NCBI RefSeq assembly: GCF_000224145.3
Contig: NW_004190506.2
Coordinates: 181,517 to 245,516 of the forward strand
Reading direction: 5' to 3'
Length of the DNA: 64,000 nt
Source of the DNA: Ciona intestinalis
Taxonomy: Eukaryota > Chordata > Ascidiacea > Phlebobranchia > Cionidae
Positions 1 to 13,100 of this stretch are shown in pieces. Position numbers and translations under genes: made by a program. Positions within the stretch are counted from its first letter, which is position 1. Every line of letters starts with the position of its first letter. The notes beneath the pieces were generated by a model. It saw nothing but the letters and a program-made list of their open reading frames with translations. It was not told the DNA's origin and did not search any database.

Positions 1-636
1 GCTTCTTGCCTCTGCAGGCCCTAGACAATCCAAACCTATGCTATTATGTATATCTGTGTATGTATTACAGTATGCTGTTGTTATGTGTATCTGTGTATAT
101 ACATATGTATGTTGTACAAAGCTATGATAAACTACAAAGAACCAGGAGAAATACAATATGGACTTAGTGGTACGAAAACGTAACAGACAAAAACCAAGTC
201 CAACCAAATCTATATAAGAGATATATGAGCACCAGATCAGGGTCAGTTTTGCGAAATTCATTACAGGAGAGACATATATTGTTTTCGTCTGTGAGAATTT
301 GTTCGTATGGCATTTCATGGCATGAGACTTGAGATTTAGGCCAAAGTTAGCCCAATACCCTAACACCCAGGGTGCTATGACCTATTAGTGACCACTGGAT
401 TGGAGCAATGTCCCTTAAGTGTCTTGCCTAAGAATACATACACCTATTAGTATGGGGCATCTTATGCCTTTAAAACAGACACAAAATCATATAAAGAGAG
501 GTACAAGCTTTTTAGTGCTCTACACAGTAAAAAAATTGATTGAAATACACGTAAATCATGCTTATATAAAAACACTTAGAACTAAAAAGAAATGCTGAAA
601 AAAAGAAACTTAAAAATGCATATAATTGTAACTTAC
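1..636. other. UBR4 intron or 3' part with repeat debris; no certain exon
   Basis: This stretch contains part of a dispersed repeat on the plus strand (about 330-470, with 'tagtgaccactggattggag' and 'cttgccta' seen in other copies of the family) and AT-rich sequence. On the minus strand an acceptor-like TCTAG at about 20-24 could begin the next UBR4 exon at the very edge, but only about 19 bases would be inside the window. I cannot support a coding call here. Confidence 0.5.
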
Positions 637-1166
637 AGCAGCAGTATGACAATCATAATGAACCACGTTGAAATGAGACACAGTTGAATATCCTTGCTGT
701 TTGCGAGATTTATTTTCAAATTCTTCAAGAGGACACCTTCGTGTGTATGTGTATATACCAAGAACCTGTATTATATTATACAGTGAAATAGAAATGTAAC
801 CATAGTAAGTTAGTAATACACATTGCTTTTTATAATGTAAACTGTTGCTAGGCATATTAATATTATAATCATATTTATTTTTACTCTTCTGGCCTGAATT
901 TTGGCAGAAGGAATAATTGTCATTATAACATACTGCTTCTGAATTTTTTTTACATGCCACTTCTGAAAAACTTCAGTAAAAGCCAACGTAATAAAGACGT
1001 TTAAGTCATAAGGTTCAATAAGAGAAAAATAAAGACAAATATCCAATAAAGATAAAGTCACCTTTTTAGGTTCAAACTTATATCCTTCCCTGCATATAAT
1101 GCATGTGAGGCCAGATTCCTCAACAAGTTCCGTGATCTGCTGGAGGATGGAGGATTTCGAGATCAC
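637..1166 (-). CDS. UBR4: UBR4 exons 98-99: start of the C-terminal hemi-RING region
   Basis: Exon 98 (1062-1166) encodes [20 protein letters not shown] and YKFEPKK. Exon 99 (637-765) encodes [40 protein letters not shown] and TAA. The CIICREGY and HYDCH ligands belong to the unusual half-RING zinc fold that gives UBR4 its E2-dependent ligase activity; the family was recognised from near identity to the vertebrate sequence. Exon 99 ends in phase 0 at donor GTAAGT (631-636). The next exon is not certain. Left of 20 there is an acceptor-like CTAG on the minus strand, but the few bases shown do not clearly match the expected continuation. Confidence 0.95.
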
Positions 1167-4100
1167 CTGGAATAATGGTGAATAAAGGTAACTTACTTTA
1201 TCCTCGCATGGCCGGAAAATGACAGTCGTTACACTTACACGGATGTTCTGTTTCAAACACCTCGTGCCAGCTTATAAATTACCACAAATGTAACTTTGTG
1301 GTAATTGTTTTTTTTTTTTCAGTTTTTTTACATATAATGATACAATTTATTACAGTTACTTTAAAATACAACATACTTGTCCCTTTTCATTGGTGTGCAT
1401 ACCAAGAGCACCAAGTTGTTTTTGACGAACTGCCATTGCCTTTTTCTTTTTCTCTTCTCTGGTTTGACGACGTACCTGCACACAAAGTTACATTATTATT
1501 ATAATGATGCAACCAATACCATTGAAACAATATAAATAGACAGGAATTGATTGATTTGAATATTGTAGTGGGCAATGATTAAAAAAGAGTATCCTATTCT
1601 TCGTGGTCTAAATCCTACGACCGTTGCATACCACGCTGCATGAACTGGCCCATATAGAATAGGATACAAGAATAGTATCTCATTTTGCCCCGACATAAGA
1701 TTAACTTTAAAGTTTAAATTGTCACAAAAAATTGGTTAAATAGTCATGAAAAAAGTTAAATAGTAACAAAAAGTCGTTAAAATATTTACTAAAAAATTTT
1801 AAATAGTAAAACAACAAAAAAGTTAAAATGGTAATAAAAAGTAGCCACAAAAAATATTTAAAATATTGACAAACTTACCTGTTTAACTTGCTTAGCCACC
1901 TCAGCGTGTTCTTGTAAAGCTTCCAGAACATTTTCGGATAAAGAACCAATCCCTCCTTCAGTTGCCACCTGGAAATATACATTATGTTGTTACATCTAGA
2001 AAAAAAAACACACAGAGCCCTAAGCGGATTTTCCTCTAAAATAATTTTTTAATTGCACTGATTTTTGTGCTGAATTATGAAGTTTTTTTTATGGCCGAAT
2101 TGATTACAAATGTCCTGTGCGTGGCTTTTCTTAAGAATTGTTCAGATTGTGGCAGAAAATCAAAACTTCTATCTTCCTCGCATGACATTCTTTCCAATGT
2201 GGCACCAACCTGTTCAAGTCTATGCAACCCAGGGATGGCAGTTTCTCCAACCATTTCCTGCGTTAACAGATGTTTTGTACACAACCCCGTAAGCATGCGC
2301 AAGCAATATGGAAGGCCAGGTCTTGAAGTAAAGGTCTTCCAATCTTCAGCATCAAAACTAAACAAAATATCATGTTATTTATCCAGTGTTATACATATTA
2401 ACATATTAGGGATGCCATGTTTAATACTCTGTATGGCACTGATGAAGAACGTTGCATGCGATACAGACTAGGCTGGTGGAAAGTGTTTAGAGGTTGGTAG
2501 TTAGGGGTTATAGGGGTTTATGTAGTAAAGGGATATAATGTATGAATGTAGCATAACTTATTTATCCTTGTCGTTACACGGATGTTCCGTTTCATACACC
2601 TCCTGCCTGCGTACAAGTTACTACATATGTAACTGTGTGGGTGAATATAAAGGAAATGACTCTACTATATGATAAACTTAGTAACAGTAATGGTTCTGTT
2701 CAATATTGATCATTACTTTTCTGCTTAAATTAGATATTAGGTTTAAAAATAAGTTCTTCTAGAACTAAACATATATTCTTAATAACTAATGCATAAAATC
2801 AAAAAAAATGTTCAAAATTAACACATTTTTACAACATGGTACATACTTCTTATGCTCTGGTATATGTGTGTTAAGATATGCGAGTGCTTCTTGTACAATT
2901 CCATTCTTCACAATGAGATCTTTCAATTGATTTCCATTTGCATTGAACTGTATACCAGCTACTATCTCACAGAAGCAGTTTAAATACAAAGTATCATCAT
3001 CAGTGTGGCTCTCATCATATCTTGGTTAAATAAATATAACTTGATTTATCTTCGTCTATGTTCGTTTCATACACCACATGCCCGTTTACAAGGTACCATG
3101 CAATTTTGTAGGTTATTGACTTTTTTTTCAAATGTAGTATGACTGACAAATTTACAACCCATATAAAAAACGTAGCATGTTAGGGAATCATTTCCTGATG
3201 AAGTCTGGTCAGATGACAAACGAAACGTCAGAAATACACAAGTTTTTATACCAGATGAAAAATTAAAAATTATTTACATTATGCCTGGTAGCAGAAGTAA
3301 CAGAATAACAAATTAACTAGTACTGACAGGAGGCAGACCTGGGATTTAAGCCAGATTTGGCCCATTGCCCCAACATTGTATTTGTGCATTTTATATTAGT
3401 AAGGTCTTATGTTAACGCGCGCCATAGGACCAGGAATTAAAGTCATATGTGCCTGTTACCACAAACAAGTCAAACTTACTTTTCAAAGTGAAGATAAAGC
3501 TTGAAATGGTCGATTAACATTTGCATTCGATCTGAATCACCAAACGATAGGACGGGTATGATGCGTAAGATTCCTTGGAAGATAATGGAATGTGTTTGGA
3601 CGAACTCGCTGTCGATCTGCATGTTTGTAAGTGTGACTTATTTAATTTATATATGATAGACCATGTATAGCATCTGTTTCAATGTAAAATTAATGTTACA
3701 ATACATATTCGATAGAACATTAGAAATAATGTTCACATCTAAATATGAACGCTACAATAAAAAAATGCTTAAATAGTAGGAAAAATATGGGATGCCCTGC
3801 TGTGGGACCTCACCCACATAGAATAGAAGCAAATATTTAACCTGTAATAATATAGAGCCATTAAGTTACATTATAAGCACACACCTGTTGGAGCAGCAAT
3901 GTTAACTTCTCATTATCTCCCGTAAATTCCTCAGTAGTGAGGTCATGGCTGATGATGTCACTCTTAGTTTTATCGGACGCAGCCTCCTTAAGGATGCTTT
4001 CCATGATGTGGAGGAGTTGTTCAACCATCGATACTCCATCCTCACGTGCTTGTAATCCCTGGAAGATGAGAGGATAGGGGGTTATACAGGGGGGTGTTCC

Positions 4101-7100
4101 GAAAGTCACTGCGAGGGATTATATAGGGTGACTGGAAAGTCACTGTGCACTGTTCTAATGATACAACTCATGCTAGCTTACATAAGTCCAAACAGTGATA
4201 TATTTAAAATTAGATATAAATATGTGGATTTAATATTGCCATAAAACCGTGTTTTCTAATCTCAATATCCACCCATCTTTTAATAATTAAGGTGTTTAGA
4301 AACAAAATAAGAAGGGTCCAAGCGTATACTGACTGCCCACTTACCAAGTTAAGAGTCCCAAGTAAAGTATTGAGTGTGTTAAGCTTTGGTTGGGCAAGAT
4401 ATTGTCTGTTTATCTTCAGTTTCACAGCATGGGACATTAGCTTTAAAATCACATCAACCAACTGCCTGCCATGGATTAAACTGTGGACAGATTCAAGTCG
4501 AGACAGCATGACCTGAAAAATATAATGAATGTGTGAGCGACTTCACTTTTGCGAACATGTCAGTTAGTGTTGGGATAATGGGTCAAATATGGACCAAATC
4601 CTAGGTCCTCAAGAACCACACCAATATAGAATAAATGTACATATACAATGTTGGGGTAATGGGCCACATCTGGCCTAAATCCCTGGTCCTAAGGACCTTA
4701 TCCATAAAGAATAGAAATAGAAGCCTCATTTAGTGCAGTTGTTTACTCCCTGTTGTTTATTCTACAAATTAATTAATTGTTGTGTTTATTCCTAGTAGCA
4801 GACACTTGCCTGTCAATGTTATGACCTCATTGATAATTAGCCGTGCGTAAACACACGCTTGGCTTGACGGTTGTGCAACAATTAACTGGAATGAAAGCAT
4901 CAGCATTCCTTTATGAACCCATAAGGATTTAAACCACTGGTCAATAACAGTCAACAGGCAACGATGGTGCATTAATTTGCATAGTGTAGTTATTGTATAG
5001 TTTTTACATAGCCATGTTTTAGATGCTACATAGTATTTGTATATTTTTGTTTATAGGTTTTAAATTTGGTTTATTACCATAGCTAACAACATTATGTATT
5101 TTTTAGTTTCAATTTAGTGTTTGTGTATATCTATCTGAATAAAGGGTTTTGGTTTGTAAGCATAGCTAGTATTATGCATTTCTACTTCTAGTATTAGCAT
5201 GTTTCAAGCAGCTATATGTTTGTATATTTATATAAAAGGTTTTCAATTCGGTTTGCAAATATATCTGGCATTATGTAGTTTTATCATTGGCACGTTTTAA
5301 ATTGCTTTGCTATATGCTTGTATATTCCTATACAACAGTATTGCTTGATCATTTCTGCTATATGCATATACACGTGTATGTTTTTATATATGGTACACAT
5401 TTCTACATAATGCTTTTCATTTTGGTGTTGCGTTAAGCTGGTATTGTGCATTTATATATGTATGTTTTATATGTATATATATACCTATTTTTATATAAAG
5501 GTTTTCATTTTGGTGTTGCGTTTATACACGAGTAAATGAGATGTCACGAGTAAGGAAGGAAGTCAATACGTCATCAAACTAAACGGAGAATACGTTAGAA
5601 TAACACACCTGCTAATACAGAGAATACTCCTAGCTGTTGTGTATTGTGAAATAGTATGTGAACAGATGTGTGTTTTATGATATGTTGTGTATAATAGTGG
5701 TGTTATTACATAAGTATTCATACACATTAAATATTTCAGGCATATTTAGACAATTTTGCAGAATTTGTTACAAGACCGAACAGGTTTATATGTGATATTG
5801 TGAAACAGACTGTGGACAGATATGTGTTCTGTATAATATTGGTGTCATTTCACAAGTCAGATTTTCAGACATATTTAGGCAGTTTGGCAGAATAGTTTTT
5901 AAAAATTTTGCACTTGTCACAAAAATTTAAATGTGATAAATCTACAAAAGCTGGGAAGTTTGTATTATACAAAGTACAAGGTTGAATACTTATGGATAAT
6001 GTGTACAGGTTTGTATATTTATATTTAAAGGTTTTTATTCAATATAATAATTAATGATAAGTGTGATGATAGCGAAGTATAATTAACAGGTAATATCTTT
6101 TTTGTCTGTGTATGTATATTTTTTACAGTATTGTTTTATAGTAACATTAGGTAATTAAGGTTTATATGCAACATAGTAGTTATATTTTAAATAAAGCATC
6201 TATGGACATAACGGTAAATAAAAAGAAAACATAAGTTATATATTTGTAACAAATGCAACATACCAAATACAGGGCAGGCAAATCCACAAAAGTTAAAAAA
6301 ATATATACAAAAAATATATTGTAATGTGGGGTAAGATGAGGTATTAACACTCAAATTCCATACTATATAGCAGGGTGGAGAAGATGGGTCACCTTTTCAT
6401 TCTATTGTCTCAACCTTTTCGGTAGTAAACAAAGAACATTCAAAGAATTATATACCTGTATACTTATTGTTTAAAACACAACCAGGATATTTAGATATTA
6501 TGGGCTAAAGGTTTCCTATCTCCTCCCACCCTACTATATATTATAGTAAGCAGATCATGTTTGGTTGTTTGAATATAAAGCCACCATTTAAAGGGAGGAT
6601 TAAATCACGCAACAGTCTATTATGATTGGCAGATACACCATGTAATTCTAAGAAGATTAAGTCAATACAATTAATGTGTTGTTGGGCAGTTAAGCTGAAT
6701 AGCAAATTCAATGTAGAGTTGTAAGACTAAATTGAGTAGCGGTCTATAGAGTATTATGCGAAGTTATAAAATACAGATAAAGGCAGTGTATGGGATAACT
6801 GGCAATGTTGCATTTAACTAAAAGATCAAATTAAATTTAGCTGGTTCTAAGAATAAATTGTGTATAATAGTTTTACATAGCTCAATGCATGTAAATTATA
6901 GGTAAACTAATACAGACAGGGGCATTAAGGTATATTATAAATAAAATGTATATTTATGCAAAAAGTTAACAATTTGGTTTGCAACTATGACTAACTGTAT
7001 TATGTATTTTTATCTTGAGCACGTTTTGGTTGTGAAATAATACACACAGGTGCATTAAGCTATGTTATAAATACACTGACAGAGAAAAATTTATGAATAC

Positions 7101-10100
7101 CACATCCGATAATTGAATGTGTAAGATAAATATATACATATTGAATATTTACAGAGTACACACACTACGTAAGATTTATTAAGAACATGTTTGAGTAGCT
7201 GGATTACCTTATTGTTTAATGTCTGACTGGCAGTTATATGTTTTTATTGATTGTACACATAGGCACCAAACTGTTTAAAATGCAGGGGAGGCTGGGATAG
7301 TTATATACGCACATTCATATGAAACAAACATGTAGTACAAATATACTTATACTGTACAGTCTAATACATTCAATTACACCAACATTATATGTCATATAAT
7401 CCACAAATAATTTAACAGCTTTCCTTTTGGTTTACAACTATAACAAATAGCATTATGTATTTTTAGAATAAGCGTGTTTTGACTCCGCTGCTATGTTTGT
7501 AAACTTATGTACAAAAGCTTTTATATTGGTTACAACTACAGCTAAATGCATTTCCAGCATGTTTTGAGCTGCAATATGTTTGTATATTTATGTTTAAAAG
7601 TATATTTTGTTTTCAACAGACGACATATGGCAAATTCAACAAACCAAACTCGAAGTCCATTCGTAGATTACGATTATCTAATTAAAGTGGTCGTCGTGGG
7701 CGACTCGGGGGTTGGCAAAAGTCAACTAGTCGCTCGTTTTACAAGGAATGAGTTTTCAACGAACAGTAGACAAACTATTGGAGTCGAATTCGCAACAAAA
7801 ACAATCAAAGTTGAATGTAAGATTTGAATGAAACAATTTTTACAACATTTTAACTGACTAACTGACAATTTTTCAACTGACAAAGTTTTGTATAAAGCCT
7901 AAAAAAACTTTGGGAATAAAAGGGACATAAACCATAGTTGAATCAAATATATTAAATTTTAGAAAAAATCCACATGAAATCATATTTTTAACAAAAATAC
8001 CCATTTTCTAATACAGCACGTAGCATATGTGCCCAACTATGGGATACGGCTGGAGAAGAAAGATACCGCGCGCTTGCATCGGCGTATTACAGGGGGGCTG
8101 TGGGTGTTCTACTGGTCTATGATGTCACAAACATGAAATCGTACCAGAATATCGCACACTGGTTATCAGAGATTAAAGCTTATACTCTCCCAACATGCCA
8201 GGTGAAGTTTTATTATTTAGCAATGTTATGTTAATTAGCAGTAGACAAATACCAATTTTCCCATTTTAACGCACATTTGTGAAATTGATTGTTTTTTTAT
8301 GAAAAGACTATTTTTAGGGGTAATTTATATACCTACGTATTCATTTTTTGGCATTTTATTAATCCTCTTTCCATTCATTTAATTAACCACTGTTTCATGG
8401 CAGGTTCTAATGGTGGGCAACAAGATAGATCTTAAAGGTGTCAGAAAAATCACAGAACCGCAAGCTAAGACTTTTGCCAGCAGTAACGGGATGAAATACG
8501 TTGAAACATCGGCATTAGAATGCACAAACGTTGCCGATTCATTCACTACATTGGTCCATGGGATTTATAAAAACACAATCGAGGCAAAATTGAACAGGAA
8601 TAATTATGACGACGCACGTAACACGAACAAAGCATCTGCTGTGCTGGAATTAACATCCGAATCAACGACAATGAAATATCGCGCAAAATGTTGCGGCACA
8701 ACCTGAAGCGAACTACTTTTTTCTAATGCGTATAATGGCTTATTAAGGTGGCATAGGCACCAAACCTGGGGTGGTAGGGTAGGCTGGCCTACCCCGCAAT
8801 TTTTTTGCACTGCATTAAAATTAAACATAACAACGAGTGAATTGCATTTTAAACTATCAGAAGCAAATGACGGCAATTGAGTTTTAGAACTGTAAATAAT
8901 GTGCAGTATATGATCACATCAAACATATTTTAATACAATTTACAACTGCGCGAAAACAGCCTGCATAAATATATTGTATTTTATGGAAGTGAGGGTAATG
9001 GGCCAATCCTCGCCTAAATCCCCATGGCTTGCCACGCTGTAGGACCTCACCCACATAGAATAGGAGCCTACCCAACTGCATGCGTATGCAGCCATATTTA
9101 TTATTCAATTTACCTCAATCCCCCCACACTGACTTAGCACGTTTGCAAGTTTATAAACTTCCTCCTCGTTTTGATCAGTTTTATCGGAATCCAGTCTTTC
9201 CACCATATCTTCCGTTGCTTCACCAAGCAAACCACGCATCCGGTAGATTACGTGCATGGGGTCAGCCTGTTGGTGAGAATGAGACATTTTAACAAAAATG
9301 TGGGAAAATGAGACATTTTAACAAAAATGTGGGAAAATGAGACATTTTAACAAAAATGTGGGAAAATGAGACATTTTTAGGAAAACCCAACAAAAATGTA
9401 AGAAAAGTGATCGGTCAGTTGATCTTGAAATATTAGAAAATGAGACACAAACCAAGAAACAGACCAAAAAAGAAGTTTCAAGGAAAAAAGTGGAAAAAAT
9501 CGAATAAATAAAAATTGAATGAATTTAAAACTTTTTCTGTAAAAATAAGATTCAAACACAAAATGTAGAGAAACTAAATAAAATGTTGAAAATTGTGGGA
9601 TTTAAAACTTTTTTAAGTTTCTGGTGCTATGAAAACAAAAATTAGTTTAAACTTTCACCTCATTGTGGTTGGGCAGCCATATCTTCTTATAAACATCACG
9701 TACTGGTAGATCCAATGCAATAATCTTGTTGTTTATCAGCAGCTCCATGCCACTGTCATCCTCTAGTAGTGCTATCAGGTCACAATCTGAAAAGTATTTG
9801 AATAAAAATAATTTTTCTGTAATAATTTTTCGCAATGTTTTTTTTAACTTTTCTTCAATGTTTTTGCTTGCGTGTATTGTTGTGTTACATTTCCTGATGA
9901 AGTCTTGTGGAATGGCAGACAAAACAGTGGAAAAACAATACGACTTTTTATATCAGACAAGTCATCAAAAGATTAATTACAAAGGCCGGATGACAGATAA
10001 AACAGTGGCAATACACTATGTTTCCATACCAGAAGAGCTGCTAAAAGATTGTTTACTTAAACAAGTCTCTACCTCTACATATTTTATTCTTTACATCCCT

Positions 10101-13100
10101 CATCAGAGGACCAAGCCCTGGTTCATTGCTTGAGTAAGGATTCCCAACCATCCTCCCTTGTAGGAAATCTTCTTGTAACGGATCTTTATCTAGTGAGAGG
10201 AAGAACTCACTTGTGTCATTCTCCTCCTGGGGATTTAAGATCAAAAATTAAACATTACATGCTCTAAGGATCCTGTGATACAAAAACATAAAAGATATAA
10301 ATCAAGTCCAACCAATTGTATAATAAAATACTTTTCTGTATAGCTGACTATTTGAGTAAACCATTAGTGACCCCTGGGTTGAAGCAAAATGACTTGCCCA
10401 AGAACACCTCTGCAAATATCAAGCATTTAAACCAGTATCTGAACTAACCACTGTGGTATTTTGGGGTTATTGGCAAAATCTGGCCAAAATCCTTGACAAG
10501 GACCTAACCCACATAGAATAGAACCACTGTAGTATAATGCTGAAGTACATTCTTATTTACCGGGTAAATAATATTCGCAAGTCTTTCGAAGATGAATTGA
10601 GGGGTTTTAAGATCGCTTGTGTCTTGCTTCTTGATTGCTTCGATGCAAACCATCATAAAAGCACGAGTCTCGCTCTCAGTGCCTGGGTTTAAACAAATTT
10701 AAAGCAACAACAGAATATATATATATATATTACACAACAATTAGGTGAGAAAACAAAAAACAATTTCTTTATTTTAGTAAAAAAACACTAATTTTCCTGT
10801 AGTTTTTCTACACAGAGGTATTTTTAATTTTTTTTTGGCAGAAATAGTAAAAACAAAGATAATTTTTTACAGACATAATTTTCAAATAGTGTATTGTTTT
10901 ATTTTTCAGAAAAATGTTTTTATTTAAATTTGATCAACTTAACACGTTCGCAACAAACCTGTTGTTAAATCCTCCAAAAGTTCAAGCAAAATATCCTGAG
11001 CATCATCCACAAGATTGGTACGTTGGATCACCAACCTACGCAAGCTTAGATAACTGTTCAACACCGTGCCAACTAAGTTACTCTTGTAATGTTGACGAAC
11101 ATATGATACTTGGACCATCTCGGATAGTAACTCTGGAAATTAGTTTTTAACATTATTTATAACTTTTTTTTGAATTTAGTAAAATATTAATAAAACTGTA
11201 AGTATATATGAAGTCTATTACCTGAAAATTAATTTTTAATATTTTTATATAGTACTGTGGGGTAAGATGGGACACCTTTATCACATAATATCGAAATATC
11301 CTGATTGCATTTTAAACAATTAACAACAGTCTATGGGAGTCGTTAAGATACAGTTTTATATATCTTTGAATGTTCTTTGTTTACTACCAAATGCCACTAT
11401 ATTTAAATCTTTATATATAAAAGAAATTATTTCTAACAATAATCGTCTAATGTTAAGAATTTTGTGTTACCTGTAAGCTCTTTAAGAGCATACCCTTGTT
11501 GTAGATGTAGGTTCAGTGTTGTATCTTCAAGTGCCGACAGTTTAGATATTTCCTTTTGTATTAGTGAACCAAGTAATGGTAGTACACCTCGTGCTGCAAG
11601 GTACACCTGGAAATAGTTCGAAAATGTATTTTAGAATAATCTTTTAGCGGCTTGTCGGGTATAAAACGTGGTGTATTTTTCAAAGGTTTCATCAGGGCAT
11701 GTAAAGTCTTGTCGAATGGTTGAGAAAACCTTGGAAATAGACTCTTTTTACACCAGATTAGCAGCTAAAAGATTATTTACATAATGACTGGTAACAGAAG
11801 TAATACAGTGTAATTTTGAGTTTAAAATAACCTATTTTTGCAAGCACTAGCAGCTCTAACTGAAGCAGAAAAGGAGCCAAGGGCTAAATTAAAAACGATT
11901 TCAAATGAGCTTGAAAATTCACTAATATGACCATTATTGACACAACAACTGCTGCTCTGTTGTAGCAATCCAACTGTTACTCAACTCCTACACGATCTAT
12001 CGCACGATGCAAATTGTTATGTGGTAATTCAACCTTACACATGTACATTAAACTTCACATATAAAAAGGTTGTTCAATTGAAGGAACAAAAAAGTAAACA
12101 CAACTCAATTGTTACTCAAACCTTACAAGATTTATCTACCTAAAAATGTGAATTGTGCTAATTTAACGTTACACATGCAACTTACCCTCCATTGCTTTGG
12201 TCTTATTTGCTCTTGATATAAAGACAAGAACTCGAAAGCTGCTTCGCCAGCCGTGCCCAACTCATTTAAGTAACTGTGTTATAAAATATACGAGATCAAA
12301 TTTGTTAAGTAAAATATGTGGTGTATAGTTTGAAAAAATAATATGATCATCCACAAAGCAACATACATGGTAACTTGTAAGCAAGCACGAGGTGTGTTAA
12401 ACAGAACGCCTATGCTATAATGACTACCATGCATTATGTATGATTCCACAACTCATTAAGGGTGTTGGGGTAATGGACCAAATCTGTCAAGTCCTATGCC
12501 CCCATGGACCTTACCAATATAGAATCGAATTACACAACTTAAGTTCTCCTACCTACAGTATTATTTAGTTGGGTGGGGAAAATAAGGGACAACTTTTAAT
12601 TTTATTTTCATTGTTGGTAAGTCTTACCTTGTTAGTAAATCAAGAACTTGTGGTTTTCTGCTTGTGTTTCTAGCAAGGCTTGTCAGCACGGCGCAAGCTG
12701 CTTGTCTTACCGACCTCGATGATGGACAGAACACGAGGGAACGGAGGAAGGATTGACGAGATAACGATACTTTGCTCGATTCCTGTGAATAAAACAACAT
12801 TTCGATGTATATTACGGAACATATATTAACATATACAGTCAACCCAGTGCGTGAAGCATATATAGGGTGTTTGGAAAGTCACTGAGCACTGTTCGAATGA
12901 TACAACTCGTGTCAGCTTAAGAGTTACTACTTATGCAACTTTGGTGGTAATTGTTTTTTGGGGGGACAGGCGGGTATTCTTCACGTATGATACAGTGTGT
13001 CTGAAAGGTCACTGTGCACTGTTTTTAGTCTATTACTCTATTCCAAGGGAGCAGCTGATTGAGGTGTTTAGAAACAAAATAAGAAGGGTCCAAGCCTGTA

